From Prorocentrum cordatum (lineage: Eukaryota > Sar > Dinophyceae > Prorocentrales > Prorocentraceae): a DNA stretch of 33,853 nt. Shown here piece by piece: positions 1 through 10,057 of this stretch. A model generated the notes under the pieces. The model saw only the letters and a program-made list of their open reading frames with translations, did no database searches and was not told the origin of the DNA. The DNA lies in NCBI GenBank assembly GCA_963575745.1, contig CAUYUJ010018702.1, forward strand, positions 129,662 through 163,514, given 5' to 3'. The position numbers and the translations under genes were made by a program. Position 1 is the first letter of the stretch. The number at the start of each line of letters is the position of its first letter.

Positions 1-140
1 GCGTGTTTGTGCGGCGTGCGTGGTGTGTGTGTGTGTTGCCGGCGTGAGCGTGTGTATGTGCCTGCGAAGGTGGCGCGCGTGTGTCCATGTGGTGTGTCAA
101 TGTGTCGTGTCTGTGTGTGTGTCTGTGTGTGTGTTTTTGG
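1..140. repeat. Degenerate GT-rich microsatellite
   Basis: The first 140 bases are mainly alternating GT with interspersed GC, ending in a run of GT dinucleotides. The reading frames through it are low-complexity Cys-Val peptides and are not treated as genes. The following 200 bases up to 345 are GC-rich, with no gene that I can support. Confidence 0.8.
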
Positions 141-345
141 TGCTGCAGCCTGGGGCGTCGACACCTCTCCAGGCCCATGCGCTGGGCCCTTGAGCGACCC
201 TCAGCCGCCTTCCGAGCCTGACAGGGTCGAGTTGCGGGCAGCGCCCCCGCCAACTCCCCAGGGTGCCGAGCGCAGTGGCCCCCACGAGGCCGCGCCCCAC
301 CCTAGGCCCCTCAGCCTGGTGCCAAGGGGGCCGAGAAAATATGCG

Positions 346-2685
346 CTACGCCCAGGCCACCCGCAACGCGGGAAGAGAGGCCCGCGCGCCCCGAGCGGCC
401 ACCCCGCCCAGGCTCCTCAGCTCACGGACACCGCCGCGCCAAGGAGGGCCGAAACGCACAACAGAGATACCATTCAGATCATTGAACGAGCACAACGGCC
501 TCAACACAGATCCTTGCCCGCCTTTGGGCCTTGGCCTCGCCTGATGCGGAGGAAACGCCACAGCGTCCACGACCCCATAATCCCAGGGATCGAGCCGCCT
601 GCAGGGTCCGCTGATGGCCCTGGCGATCGAGCTGCAGTAACCACACACGCGCACACCCCGAACGTAACGCTGACGTGGGCGGCGTGAGAAGAGGCCCCCG
701 CCGCAGCCGCACCGTCGCCAAAGTCCAGGGTGCAGGCGAGCTCGTCCTTGCCCCCCCGACCGACGCCGGCGCGCCGAGCAGGGTGGGCCGACTGGGCTGA
801 ACTGCGGATCCGCACGACACAGTGCACGCAGAGGGCCTCAAACTCTTCGCCGTTGTCGTAGCCGTGGGCTTGCTCCTGAGCCCGAACCGCCACATCTCCA
901 CCTTGCTTGTCGGAACCCGAGGAGAGCGGCTCGTAGACCCACTGATGCCGCGGAGCTGGCGCGGGTGGAGCGCGGCCCCCCAGCACGCTCCTGAAACGCA
1001 CCCTGACCAGGTGCCACACGCCGAAATGATGCCGCAGGGCCGTCGTTTCTGTCTGCTGGTTGAGTCCGAGTCGGACCTCATCCTGGCAAGCTGTGCCTGT
1101 CTAGCAGGCTCCGCCCACGTCCAGGGCGTGGCACACAGGTCGACGACGGTCTGCCGCAGCGTGCGCCCAGGGTTGCCCCTGAGGAGGTGCTCTCGGACGG
1201 GGGTCCAGGCGGCGGCGCCCACAAACACCTCGAGGTACTCGGAGCACCACGCGCAGTAGTCCCGCTCGTTGAGGTGGACGTCCAGGTCGAACCTGTCGAT
1301 CCAGAAAGACGCCCAAACCACCGCGTCGTCTGTGATCGACCTCGCGCGGTGCTCTGGGATGAGCTCGGGGGGCGGCGCGCCAATGCACCCAGGCCCGTCT
1401 GGCAATGCCTTCATCCTGCTCAAGGCCGCCCTGGCTGCTGCCACTGGCTCCCAAAGGACCTGAGCAGGCGGCCCCTGCGGGGGGGTCTGGTCTGTCACGC
1501 GCAGCCCCTCGTCCTGGGCCTCGTGGTCTGGACGCTGGCGCACGGCGCGGCCAGTGGCGCCAGCTGCCACCCGCAGGGGAACCGCCACACTTCCCCTCTT
1601 GACGGCAATCTTGACGATCTTAGCCTGGAGCCCTTGGAGTCGACCGCGACCTTCTTGCAGCTGAACGGCCGCCAGCTGGGTGCGCGCCACCTTGCCACCG
1701 TTGACGCACTTGTGGTATCCCCGACAAGCATCCAGGACGCGTGGCTGGTTGGGCGCCCCTTTGGGGCGGGCTGTCGGGGGCGCGTAAGCGCTCTGCTGCT
1801 GCAGCCGAGGGCGAGGTACGGCCTGCTTGGCCTCGCTGAGGACGGCCCTGAGAGGACCACAGTACTCCAGCATGCGCTTGGTGGCCTTGAGCTCCTGCTT
1901 GAGCTGCGACACGACCCCCTCTGGCGGCGCGCTGAGGTCCGCCCTTCCTTTAGCCCGAACGTCTGCGAAGTGACTGTGTCTCCTGTGAGTGAGCCCTTGC
2001 GAACCAGGTAAGTCGTCCTCCAAACGCTGCTTGAGGGACTGGCGCCGCTCCACGCCGATCTGCCGTTCCAGGTAGGAGGTATGGTGACTGCACCACAGAT
2101 GCCAAGCTGAGAGCTCCTGCACATCCTCGTGATGCCTCTCGCGGGAGGTGAAGACTTGAAAGAGATTCTGCAGCTCCTCGATACCTTCCAGCAACACGTA
2201 GTGACGATCGCGCAAGTTGCGGATGGGGGCGCTCTGCTGCTGAAGCAGGAGACAGACATCTCGAAAGGTGGGAACCGCGTTGTACGCTGTGAGCTGGTCC
2301 CGCACTGAGGCGGACGTCGGGCTGCGGCCGCACTGCCAGTAGTAGAGCTGCATGGTGCCGAACTCGTTGTAGTCGACGCCGAGCTGGCAATAGGGCGTGT
2401 CCGCCTGGCCCGACTTGAAAGGGGGCTCCTGCGAGGGGGAACCGCCGAGCACCGCTTGGTTGACCGCGTCCGCGTGGTGCTGCAACCAGCCGTCCTGCTT
2501 GCGCCTCTTGATCCGCTGCCGCGGGGGCGGCAGCCAGGGCGCAGGAAGGAGCGCAACTCGATCTGGCTTGGCCGCTGCCCACTGAGCTGGGGCTCGGCTA
2601 CGGGCTGCGTAGAGGAGCGCCACCTCCACCGACTTGGGACCCACTTGCAGCATATCGAGATGGACGTCGACGCCTTGTAGCTCTC
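346..2685 (-). CDS. Hypothetical dinoflagellate-type protein gene, frame-disrupted
   Basis: A coding-like protein reads leftward from about 2685, just inside a GT/GCGT microsatellite that probably lies in an intron. The first ATG in this exon is at 2653. One frame runs about 530 residues to near 1100 and includes YCQLGVDYNEFGTMQLYYWQ and a CAWC motif. Coding character then jumps frame between about 1101 and 1075, resuming with DEVRLGLNQQTETTALRHHF and a CVHC pair. It appears to jump again near 750, at a run of seven G, into a frame with CGCGGG and CGYC that ends at the stop at 346. The CxxC pairs suggest metal binding, but this is inference. The jumps are single-base type and too close together for ordinary introns, so this is either a decaying gene or an assembly with indel errors. 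I recognise no named family. Confidence 0.55.
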
Positions 2686-2687
2686 CC

Positions 2688-2868
<181 letters not shown>

Positions 2869-2975
2869 TCTGCGAACGTGTGCGCGCGTGTCTGTCGGCG
2901 AAGTGTCGCCGCCCAGTCTTGGGGGCACCCAAAGCGACCCGGATCGGCGGCACTGGCCGAAGGCCACTAAACTAT

Positions 2976-3260
2976 GACAACTTTTGCACTGTTATAAAAC
3001 AACTGCGCGCGGCGCCAAGGCGAGAACCGCATTTTGAAAACCACCCGCCCTCTATCCGTGGAACTCTTGCACATTTTCGAAAAAGAATGTGCGCGGCGAT
3101 ACAACGAAAACCAAATTTTGAAGACCACCGGCCTTCAATCCGTGAAACCTTACAAAGTTTGAAACGAATGTGCGAGGGGCTAAATTGAGAACCACATTTT
3201 GACAACCACCCACCTTCAATCCGTGAAACTCCTGCAAATGTTCAGAACGAATGCGCGCGG
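2976..3260 (+). repeat. Three tandem copies of a dispersed 80-90 bp repeat (family R1)
   Basis: Three or more degenerate units share a core reading AATGTGCGCGGCG, then GAGAACCACATTTTGA, then CAATCCGTGAAAC. The same repeat lies in reverse orientation at 26390-26600. It is followed by a short GGA-rich tract (3276-3315). No coding function is suggested. Confidence 0.75.
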
Positions 3261-3863
3261 TGCTAAGGGAAGGAAGGAGGAGGAGAAGGAGGAGGATGAG
3301 GAGGAGGAGGAGAAGCACAGGGCGAACCAAGGGACGCGCAGAAATGATTGCCAGCCAATGGCCTTTGGGGGGGGGAGGGCGCGGCAGAACTGAAGACCTC
3401 CTGCTGTCACCAGTCTGGGTCGGCTTTGGGGGGGGCGGGGTACCAAGGGGACGGCTCCCTCAGCCCGGCGGTTGTGGTTGTCTCTTCCCCGACATCCGAC
3501 GCCGCGAAGCAAATATGGCCATCCATGGCGACCATAATCGATTTCAAATCCCTTATGAATCGCCCCCCCAAAAAAATCAGACCCCTCTCCAAATGCGACC
3601 TACTATTCTGCCCCCCCCCCTCGATCTTCGACGGGGCGCCTTACCAAACCGGACCCCCTAGGTTCCCGAATGAACAGGACCCCCGCAATGACAAAAAAGG
3701 CGCCTTCGAAAACCGGACCCGGGGGACGCTGAATAACGGATTTGGAGTGCACCCGATCTCTCTGCGACATGTTTCTAGCCGGACCGCTCTGTGCTGGTCC
3801 CGGGGGGGGGCCGAGACCCCGGCGGCAACGCCCGTTGTGAAACAGCTGCGCAGCTGGACCTCT
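3261..3863. other. Gene-free stretch with purine-rich and poly-C/G tracts
   Basis: The stretch holds a GGA-rich tract, G runs near 3366 and 3430, and a degenerate motif (CCGGACCC and AACCGGACCC variants, 3640-3725). A long plus-strand open frame crosses it, but its composition gives no coding signal that I trust. Nothing else was seen. Confidence 0.5.
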
Positions 3864-3914
3864 GGGCGGGCTCCTGGCGCCGCGCGCGCCCGGCGGGTCC
3901 TCCCACCACTCCTC
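3864..3914 (-). CDS. Candidate fourth exon of the J-domain protein gene
   Basis: After an AG acceptor at 3915-3916, the minus strand reads EEWWEDPPGARGARSPP in phase 0, which would follow exon 3 directly (ATGE then EEWWE). The 7-mer GCGAGGA occurs both at the exon 3 donor and at this acceptor, matching the direct-repeat pattern of the two better-supported introns. Its 3' end is unclear: a further GAG|GACCC donor-like site occurs after EEWWE, which would make this a 15-nt microexon. The link to the J-domain gene is inference. Confidence 0.33.
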
Positions 3915-4088
3915 CTCGCGGGGCTGACAAATCGGGTAGCCGCAACAATGTCTCCTCAAAGGGTGCGGAAGGGCCCGTCCATGGCTTGCGCATCGCACGC
4001 TCAGATGTTCTGGTGTGAATGGTACCCTGGGCATGCTGAGGCAACAGTGCGACGCTCGGGCGCCACCTTCTGCGCACAAGGTACCCTC

Positions 4089-4213
4089 GCCATCGCTCGG
4101 ACGTCCATTCCCTGTGCTTTTTTCGGTTTCGTGCGTGGCTTGTTCGCCAACTGATCAAGGATGCTCCTCGATGGTTCTCGCCGAAGGAAAGATGCACACG
4201 TCCGAGCGATGCC
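4089..4213. mobile_element. Inverted-repeat element, family M1, copy 1
   Basis: A 125-bp element begins GCCATCGCTCGGACGT and ends ACGTCCGAGCGATGCC, so its ends are inverted repeats of about 16 bp. Internal sequence (CATTCCCTGTGCTTTTTT, ATCAAGGATGCTCCTCGATGG split by a base or two, GCACACGTCC) is shared with copies at 25106-25229 and 32022-32141. It encodes nothing. It resembles a MITE or an introner-like element; this copy is the most diverged of the three. Confidence 0.85.
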
Positions 4214-5100
4214 AACTACCTGGGGATCATGGGTGCCTCCCGCGCGGGGCATCCGCGGCAACAGCGCTCCAGATCTGCAGGGCCGCGGCCCCAAAGGGCC
4301 CTTGGCGACGACGTGGATGCGGACATGTCTTGCGCGCCCACGAGTCCGGCACCTGTTCAAATAATCCTGCACCCGTTCAGAAAGCCTTGTTGAGCAGGGA
4401 CCGACCGCCCCAGCATTCCTATAGGCCTACCAAGATGTAGTGTTCGCCCAACAATGTTCTTAGGACAGAGGCAGTGTTTTGAGAACAAGAAGCAGATGTG
4501 CGAAAACAAGAGTCTCAGCCAGAAGTGCTCTTCGTGCAGCCCACACAAAGTTTCTTCGACCTTCTCTGGTGGACCTAATGGGCACGCCAGGACGCTTCGC
4601 CACTGCTTGAGGTGACCTTGTCCCAGACATGCGGTCCCCAGTGCGGGCACTGCTGATGTCCATATCCAGTGCGTCTTGGACTTTCTCCCAAGAAGCGCCG
4701 CAAGGCCGAGGCGCACAGAGATACGGATACACATCGGGCCTCTTGGGACCAGATGCTTATCCATACCCGGTGCGCCTCATGCTTCTGGGGAAGAGGGCCC
4801 GAAACTCCAAAACGCACCAGGTGTGGACATGGACCTTGCCCGCACCCAGAGATCCCGACCCTCTTCCCCCATGTTGGGGGGGGCGGCTCGTCGCCCCCAG
4901 CCGCTCCTCGACGGTGCCGGGGCCCAGCGAGAGAGGGACCCTGGAGGCCGAAACCCGACCAGCAGAAGAACCTTCCGTCGGGGGGCCTCCACGGCGCGAG
5001 CAGGTCTGCGGGGCCCAAAGGTCTACACCACCGCCACCACCTCCCTCATCCCCTCCCTCTCCCAGGATAAGGGCCACGAAAGGGGAGAGGATGACGAGTT
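4214..5100. other. Gene-free stretch with a diverged inverted/direct repeat
   Basis: No gene is supported here. Between 4655 and 4835 a motif of the type TCCATATCCAGTGCGTC recurs as TCCATACCCGGTGCGCC and, inverted, as CACCAGGTGTGGACATGG, suggesting a decayed inverted-repeat element of about 180 bp. Confidence 0.4.
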
Positions 5101-5257
5101 AGGTCGGGCGTGCCCCTCTACAGGAGGAATATCCAAATATTGAAAGAAGATTGTCTGGGGGCCATTTTTGCTTCATTTTCTGGTACGTTTAAATTTTTGT
5201 GGACTATTTTGAAACTGTTTCGTCCAAAATCCCCCTGTAGGAGGACACGCCCTACCT
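5101..5257. mobile_element. Inverted-repeat element, family M2, copy 1
   Basis: About 157 bp, starting AGGTCGGGCGTGCCCCTCTA and ending with an inverted version (CTGTAGGAGGACACGCCCTACCT). The interior is AT-rich and non-coding. Related copies occur at 6929-7080, 7511-7630 (one end missing), 23914-24064 and 25321-25467. Confidence 0.85.
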
Positions 5258-5639
5258 GAATGATGAGGGTGGACGAGGGGAGAGGGACCGGAGGTGGTGG
5301 TGGTGTGTGTTATACCGGCGGTGAACGAAACTCCCTTTAGTAAACCAACCTTTAAAGGAAACGGCCTCGGACCGAAACCGAGGGACCCGGACCCGCAAAA
5401 ACGACGGCCGCGACGCCCTCTCGCGAACCGAAAACTGCCAAGTCAATTCACTAATCGACGTGTCAGGGTAGGAGGTCTATCCATCTCCGATCACACTGGG
5501 GCCCACGGCTGCCTGGGGCCGGGGGCGCGCAACTCCCGCCCTCCGCGCCTCCCAGACGAACGGCTCCCGCGCCGCGCGCCGCGCGCGCCGCCGCCTCCGG
5601 GCGCGCGGAGGGCGGCCCGCGGCCGGGCCCTCGTCCTCC
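5258..5639. other. Gene-free stretch
   Basis: No gene or repeat family was recognised from 5258 to about 5500. GC content rises sharply beyond 5500 as the sequence approaches the GC-rich inverted repeat and exon at 5640-5978. Confidence 0.4.
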
Positions 5640-5826
5640 GGAGGCCCCCCGCACCGGGCCCGAGCGGGTGGGGCCGGAGGGTGGCGCCGCATCGCCGAGC
5701 CGGCGCATCGCCGCCGCATCGGCGCGGGGAACCTCGGGCTCCACATCGGGCCGCGCCGCCGAAGCGTGCGCACTGCGGCGCGATGCCCCGACACCACCCG
5801 CTCGGGGGCCCCGCCGGGAGGCCCCA
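5640..5826. mobile_element. GC-rich hairpin element, family M4 variant, abutting an exon
   Basis: Ends carry inverted repeats (GGGCCCGAGCGGGTGG on the left, CCACCCGCTCGGGGGCCCC on the right, with small differences). The interior has repeated GCATCGCCG and the block GGGCTCCACATCGGGCCGC that is shared with family M4 copies at 7093-7469 and 33172-33315. Its right end lies within about 6 bp of the exon 3 donor of the J-domain gene, so it forms the start of that intron. Confidence 0.65.
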
Positions 5827-5831
5827 GGTTC

Positions 5832-5978
5832 CTCGCCCGTAGCCTCGAGCAGCTCGTCCCACACGTCGCCGGAGGCGGCGCCGCCAGCGGCGTAGCGCTT
5901 CAGGTCCTGCCAGACCGAGGAGTAGTCGCGCTCGGGGGCGGCGTACCCCGCGGCCGCGGCCGCGCGGGGCGCGGCATC
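5832..5978 (-). CDS. J-domain protein gene, exon 3 (C-terminal segment)
   Basis: The 147-nt segment encodes 49 residues in phase 0 after an AG acceptor (CAGAG|GAT). It has an alanine-rich start, then APERDYSSVWQDLKRYA and SGDVWDELLEATGE. The donor reads GGCGAG|GAACC. The frame continues exactly from exon 2 (24930). The 5-mer GAGGA is present at the exon 2 donor and at this acceptor. Plant and algal plastid J proteins often carry a Trp- and acid-rich tail after the J domain, so this assignment is plausible, but the tail alone is not diagnostic. Assignment to the J-domain gene rests on strand, order, phase and boundary pattern across a 19-kb intron that includes a scaffold gap. Confidence 0.6.
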
Positions 5979-6479
5979 CTCTGGGCGTTCTGTTTGTGCC
6001 TTCTCCTCCCGGCGGAGGGTAAGGAATGCGACGATCGTCGTCGATCTGTTTCCGTTCGGCTCCTTCGGCTTTTCTGTAGTCTCTGGCCCCCAGGGCCCGT
6101 CTTCGGGCCCTGGGTGTTAGAAACGGCCCTGGGATGAAACACTACCCCCAGGAAAGCCCTCTGGACGATTTCCGACACGACATGCTAAAGCTTCATTACT
6201 GTTCAATTGCGTGCAAGATAGAAAAGCAGGACAGTTTGAGGTGTGCGTCCTCAGGAATTTGGAATCCTTCGGGCACGCAAGCACAGAATGGAATCGATCA
6301 GTTGGATCGGCGATCGAAATGAATCGGATAGGCGGAACTCGGCGGCCAGGTCGGGAGAGGTCGAGTCGGCGGAAATCTCGGCAAGCCAGTCGGCCTCCAT
6401 GAAGAGCCTCGAATCCAAATCGGAAGCCGAAGTCGAATTGGAGAGGCAAAACCATCGAATTCGCATCTGGGGAAACCAA
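5979..6479. other. Intronic stretch with TCG-rich degenerate repeats
   Basis: This is the 3' end of the proposed 19-kb intron in minus-strand sense. Around 6290-6460 it contains degenerate TCGGCGGAA, TCGAAT and CGGAAGCCGAAGTCGAAT motifs. No gene was seen. Confidence 0.4.
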
Positions 6480-6576
6480 AAGGTACCGATACCGCTACTC
6501 CCCGGACCTCTCTGGGGGTGCGTTCTGACTAGAATTTCGAGGCGAATCCAGCGGTGACGACGAGGGCCTCCCAGGA
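6480..6576 (+). repeat. Dispersed repeat M7, copy 1
   Basis: Starts AGGTACCGATACCGCTACTC and continues through GAATTTCGAGG and GACGAGGGCCTCCCAGGACG. A second copy in the same orientation lies at 25764-25858 with many substitutions. In one plus frame both copies encode similar peptides ending TRISRRIQ, which may be coincidence of shared DNA. Confidence 0.65.
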
Positions 6577-6612
6577 CGCCCAAAAAGGCAAAAAGAGGGA
6601 AGGGTAGCGGTA

Positions 6613-6813
6613 TTCGGCGGCGAGCGAGGGGGGGAAGTGAGAAGGAGAAGGCCCTCTCAGAAGGCGGCGGGACTTCTCAGAAGCCCTGGCGCCTTCTGAG
6701 AAGTTTTCTGTGTCTTCGGGGAAGGCTCAGCAAACTTCTCAGAAGGCCGGGGGACTTCCGAGCCTTCTGGAAGGGCTTCTCCTCCTCGATTCCCCCCCTC
6801 GCTCGCCGCCGAA
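6613..6813. mobile_element. 201-bp element with perfect 24-bp terminal inverted repeats (M8)
   Basis: The left end TTCGGCGGCGAGCGAGGGGG (continuing GGAA) is repeated exactly in inverse at the right end. GTA flanks it on both sides, consistent with a 3-bp target duplication. The interior has several copies of CTTCTCAGAAGGC-like palindromes. It encodes nothing and is the cleanest transposon-like structure in the window. Confidence 0.85.
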
Positions 6814-6928
6814 GTATGGGCAGCGTTTCCTCCTCCGAGCATCGGCTCGACTCGGAGGAGTCGCGCCGAGCACCGCCAGGTCGGCAGGCACCCAGGCAGG
6901 GTCACGCCACTAGAGGCCTCCTAGCTTT

Positions 6929-7080
6929 AGGTCGTGCATGTTTCCCTACAGGGAGATTTTGGACGAAATAATAAAAATAGAAAATACCCTAACAAACACA
7001 AAACATGTCAAACCATTGTCCCTAGACTATCTGTTTAAGGCGTTTTGGATATTCTTCTTGTAGAGGGACAGGACCGACTC
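6929..7080. mobile_element. Inverted-repeat element, family M2, copy 2
   Basis: Begins AGGTCGTGCATGTTTCCCTA and ends with TTGTAGAGGGACAGGACCGAC, the inverted end. The interior is AT-rich with TTTTGGACGAAATAATAAAA, as in the other copies. Confidence 0.8.
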
Positions 7081-7092
7081 AATCCTAGAAGT

Positions 7093-7469
7093 GGTCCGAG
7101 TACATGGGATCGAAGACTCGCGTCGCATCGCCAAAGCATCGTCGATGTATCGGCGATGCATCGGCGATACATCGGCGACGTCGGCGTGGGGAAGCACGGG
7201 CTCCACATCGAACCGCATCGATGCATCGGCGATGCGGTGCGATCCTAGGGAGATGAACAATGACATAAACATGAAGACTCGGAGGTCCTCGCAGATTTCT
7301 CGGATCGGCGCTGGACCCCCCTCCCTGGCGCGCGGAGCGCGCCAGGGGCGGCGCCGGAGGCGCCGCCAGGGGGGTCCAGCGCCGATTCGAGAAATCTGCG
7401 CGGACCTCCGAGCTTTTATCTTTGTCATTGTTCGTTTCCCTGGATCCTCCGACCCCACCTGCTCGGACC
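7093..7469. mobile_element. Family M4 hairpin element interrupted by an M3 element
   Basis: The left arm begins GGTCCGAGTACATGGGATCG, followed by GCATCGCC, CATCGGCGATGCATCGGCGA and CTCCACATCGAACCGCATCG. The matching right arm, GGATCCTCCGACCCCACC then GCTCGGACC, appears only after an inserted 193-bp M3 element (7248-7440). The uninterrupted form is at 33172-33315. Confidence 0.8.
7248..7440. mobile_element. Long-arm hairpin element, family M3, copy 1 (nested)
   Basis: The two arms of about 80 bp are near-complementary: GGAGGTCCTCGCAGATTTCT and GGCGCTGGACCCCCC on the left, and GGGGGGTCCAGCGCC and AGAAATCTGCGCGGACCTCC on the right, around a GGCGCC-rich loop. The outer ends match as GAACAATGACA and its inverse. 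A second copy is at 25231-25600. Confidence 0.85.
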
Positions 7470-7510
7470 CCATCCAGGAGGCTTAGCAGGGTCATGCCAA
7501 TCCCAGGGTC

Positions 7511-7630
7511 AGGTCGGGCAGGTCCCCCTGCAAGCGGATTTTGGACGAACAATGAAAAATACCAACAATATATCAACACTGTCAACAAATATCGAAAAAC
7601 GTCCCCAGACTTATGTTGCCCCCATCTTAC
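7511..7630. mobile_element. Inverted-repeat element, family M2, truncated copy
   Basis: The left end (AGGTCGGGCAGGTCCCCCTG, then GGATTTTGGACGAACAATGA) and the interior through CGTCCCCAGACTTATG match family M2. The right inverted end is not present. Truncated or decayed copy. Confidence 0.65.
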
Positions 7631-7828
7631 TTAAGGACCACATCCCCAAAAACAAGTTCGAGCACCCGGAAAAGTGTCGAAAGGGTGTCGAAAGAGTGTC
7701 GGGCGAGTGCCTCCCAGGGCCCAACACGTGAAAACCCTGGAGTTTCGGTACGTACTGTTCTTTCCTGGCGCTCGAAATTCTTTCTAAAGTAGGCTGGAAT
7801 ATCAGACCCCCAAACAATTTTTTACAAT

Positions 7829-8000
7829 TGAAGGGGCCCTGGGACACACAAATAAATACACACACAAATAACAGCATTGCCCGTATTTTCGCATATTTCC
7901 GATGTTTTTGTCTTCCCCCCCTCTTCCCAAATTTTCCCATATTTTCTGGAGAATCGACGATTAATTGTGTCTGTGTGTTTTTTCCCCTCCTGCACAATTC
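7829..8000 (+). repeat. Dispersed repeat M5, copy 1
   Basis: Starts TTGAAGGGGCCCTGGGACAC and CAAATAAATACACAC, then TTTTCTGG, ATCGACGATTA and GTCTGTGTGTTTTTTCCCC. A close copy at 31707-31872 in the same orientation directly adjoins exon 1 of the J-domain gene. Non-coding. Confidence 0.8.
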
Positions 8001-8083
8001 TTGAACCAGGCCCGACTCAACCCCAGGGGGCTGGGGGCCTGCAGGCGCTCTGGGCCGCTGGGGAGTGGCTAGACACTGTCGTG

Positions 8084-8412
8084 GGGCATTCCTTGAATAA
8101 GGTAATATCTGGCCCAAAGGCGAAAGCGCAAGGTTGCCCGCGGCCCAAGGGCCTAGCCTCAAGGTTATATGTGGTGGTTTAAGTTTTCGTCCTCCCTTAA
8201 TAGCGGTGGTTTTTGGTAGGTTGTCCCACAGCGTGCAACGAACTGTGCATATTGGTTGGTGCAGTTTGGGGAAAGGGATCCTAGTCGTCGCGGCCGCAAA
8301 GGCACGGCGAATCGATGCGCCATCACGATCGGTATTCAAGGTCGGCATCTGGATCACGGGCTAGCGTCGATCAATGGTTTCGGGCGTGCCGTCCCGCGGC
8401 ACTGAAAGTGCG
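8084..8412 (+). repeat. Dispersed 330-bp repeat M6, copy 1
   Basis: Shares nearly identical blocks (for example GTTGCCCGCGGCCCAAGGGC, GTGCAACGAACTGTGCA, GATCCTAGTCG, GGCACTGAAAGTGCGCC) with a reverse-oriented copy at 16250-16590. No coding frame is conserved between the copies. Confidence 0.8.
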
Positions 8413-9330
8413 CCACGAGCTCGCGAGCGCGCCTTGGCATGCGTCAGCGTTCGCACGTTCCGAGCCCAATGAAATGCGAAGCGTGGGTGTGCCAAACTGC
8501 ATCGCATGATATCGCGCGATGGCGGCCCGCGCCCGTATCTTGATGTGCCGCGCGAGTTGCGCAGGCATTACGAGTCAATGCGCAGTCGTCTGCGCGCGGA
8601 TGGCTTTCGAGCTGCCTCGCGAAGCAATGCTTTAACGCATTTCCGCGCAGGGTCCTTCGCGCGCCCACTTGTGCAAAGGGTGATGGGTCAGGGCGTGTAG
8701 AGGTGGGCTCAGGGCGCGTGGTGCATAGCAGTGCGTTGGGTACCCAAGTGCATTGCTCATGGCGTATGGGTCGTGCCCAGTTGGTGTGGGTTCACATGAT
8801 TGCGCGGAGTGCGCGGGTGTTCGGCAAGCAAGGCCGACGGCTTGAGCACGAAGCTCATGTAGATAAGCCACAGCGTGGTCTCATCTATATATTGTTGACG
8901 TTGGGTGCTAGCGTAGGCGGGTAAGTTATTGACGAGTTGGTGGCCGACGGCCGCGCGCCAATCGCAACAAAAAATGAGGACAGGCAGGATGATGAAAAGG
9001 GCGGGGGTGGAGGGGGGCATGAGGACAGTTGCCATGATGATGACGGGGAGGGGTGCTCTGGCACATTGAATGGGGGGGCACCAGAAAAAGGCTAGCACGG
9101 GCTCACCCATGGAGGGGGGGGCCACCTTGAGCTAGCGCACGGTAGGATTGCATTGGGCCCCCGCAGGGCCCGCGAAACAAATACATAAACCAGACCTGGG
9201 GCGAGCATCCAAGAAGGCCAGGTCCTTGGGTGGGGGCGGCGGAAGGCAGGGCTAGCATTCGAAGACCCCAGGGTTGAATACAATGCCAGGTAGCACGTGA
9301 GAGATGAATGGTGAACGCAGTCTGACCAGG
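8413..9330. other. Gene-free stretch
   Basis: GC-rich sequence with short GCGC motifs up to about 8700 and G-rich patches near 9000-9120. I see no gene and no clear repeat family here. Confidence 0.4.
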
Positions 9331-9397
9331 CCTCCTCCTCCTCCTCCTCCTCCTCCCCCTCCTCCCCCTCCTCCCCCTCCTCCTCCCCCTCCTCCCA
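9331..9397. repeat. (TCC)n microsatellite
   Basis: Runs of CTC/CCTCC, pyrimidines on the plus strand. It lies downstream of the minus-strand gene ending at 9938. The 9420-9620 segment beyond it is a degenerate GCGACG/GATGGC repeat; otherwise 9398-9937 shows no gene. Confidence 0.9.
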
Positions 9398-9937
9398 TTC
9401 ATCATGTTCCTCCACATCCTTCTCATCCCCCCTGCTCGCGCGCTCGTGCTTGCGACGGTGACGCAAGCGACTGCGATGGCGACGGCGATCGTGACTAGCA
9501 TCATCTCGGTGGAATGGCTGACTATGGCGACGGCGACTTGAATGAGCAGACTGCGATGCCACGAGCATGTCTCGATAGCAATGGCGACGCCGACGACGGT
9601 GGCCAACGAAACGTGACAATAGGGAGGCACGAGTAGGACACGGCGCGCTGCATGCACCGAGAGACCGATCGAGAGCTCGCTACCGTTCTCCCCACATTTG
9701 CGGCAGCAGCACTCCCCGTTGGACCAAGATCCGAGCATCTAAATGTCCGACGCTCGCCGACGACTCGGCCTCCCAAAAAATATGGCATTGTGCGCGCAGT
9801 GGCGTGTGAACCTTTGTGTGTGCGAGCGTGCGATGGTGCTCTCAAAGTGGGTGTGATCGTGAGTGCGTGCGAGCGCCGATGTCACGAGCACGCACGTCGA
9901 GGGCCGCGCCGCCCGCTCCTGCGTCCTGCGCCTCCAC

Positions 9938-10057
9938 TCACTCGCTATGGAAGCGCGTCAATGAGCTGGGCCGATCCTTGTACATGGCGCTGCTCATTGT
10001 GCGCATGTAGTCCATGTTGGACGTCTTGACAGCTGTGCCCGCGGCCCCGTCCAGGGC
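9938..10057 (-). CDS. Dinoflagellate-type hypothetical protein, last exon
   Basis: The segment reads ALDGAAGTAVKTSNMDYMRT, then MSSAMYKDRPSSLTRFHSE, and a stop at 9938. The proposed acceptor is CTCGAG|GCC at 10058. It joins in phase 0 to the exon ending at 10379, whose donor is AAG|GCC, so the 5-mer AGGCC flanks the intron. The composition and the defined stop make this a believable C-terminus for the protein encoded upstream on the same strand. Confidence 0.6.
   Translation of the reverse strand, partial: ALDGAAGTAVKTSNMDYMRTMSSAMYKDRPSSLTRFHSE

Noticed and set aside
3348-4154. Plus-strand open frame of 268 codons
   Set aside because: It crosses an M1 element, G runs and degenerate repeats, with no sign of a conserved domain; the frame is open because of base composition.
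5150-5190. Possible dinoflagellate spliced-leader sequence near GGGCCATTTTTGC
   Set aside because: Only a few bases resemble the spliced leader, and the position is inside an M2 element. No real spliced-leader gene was seen.
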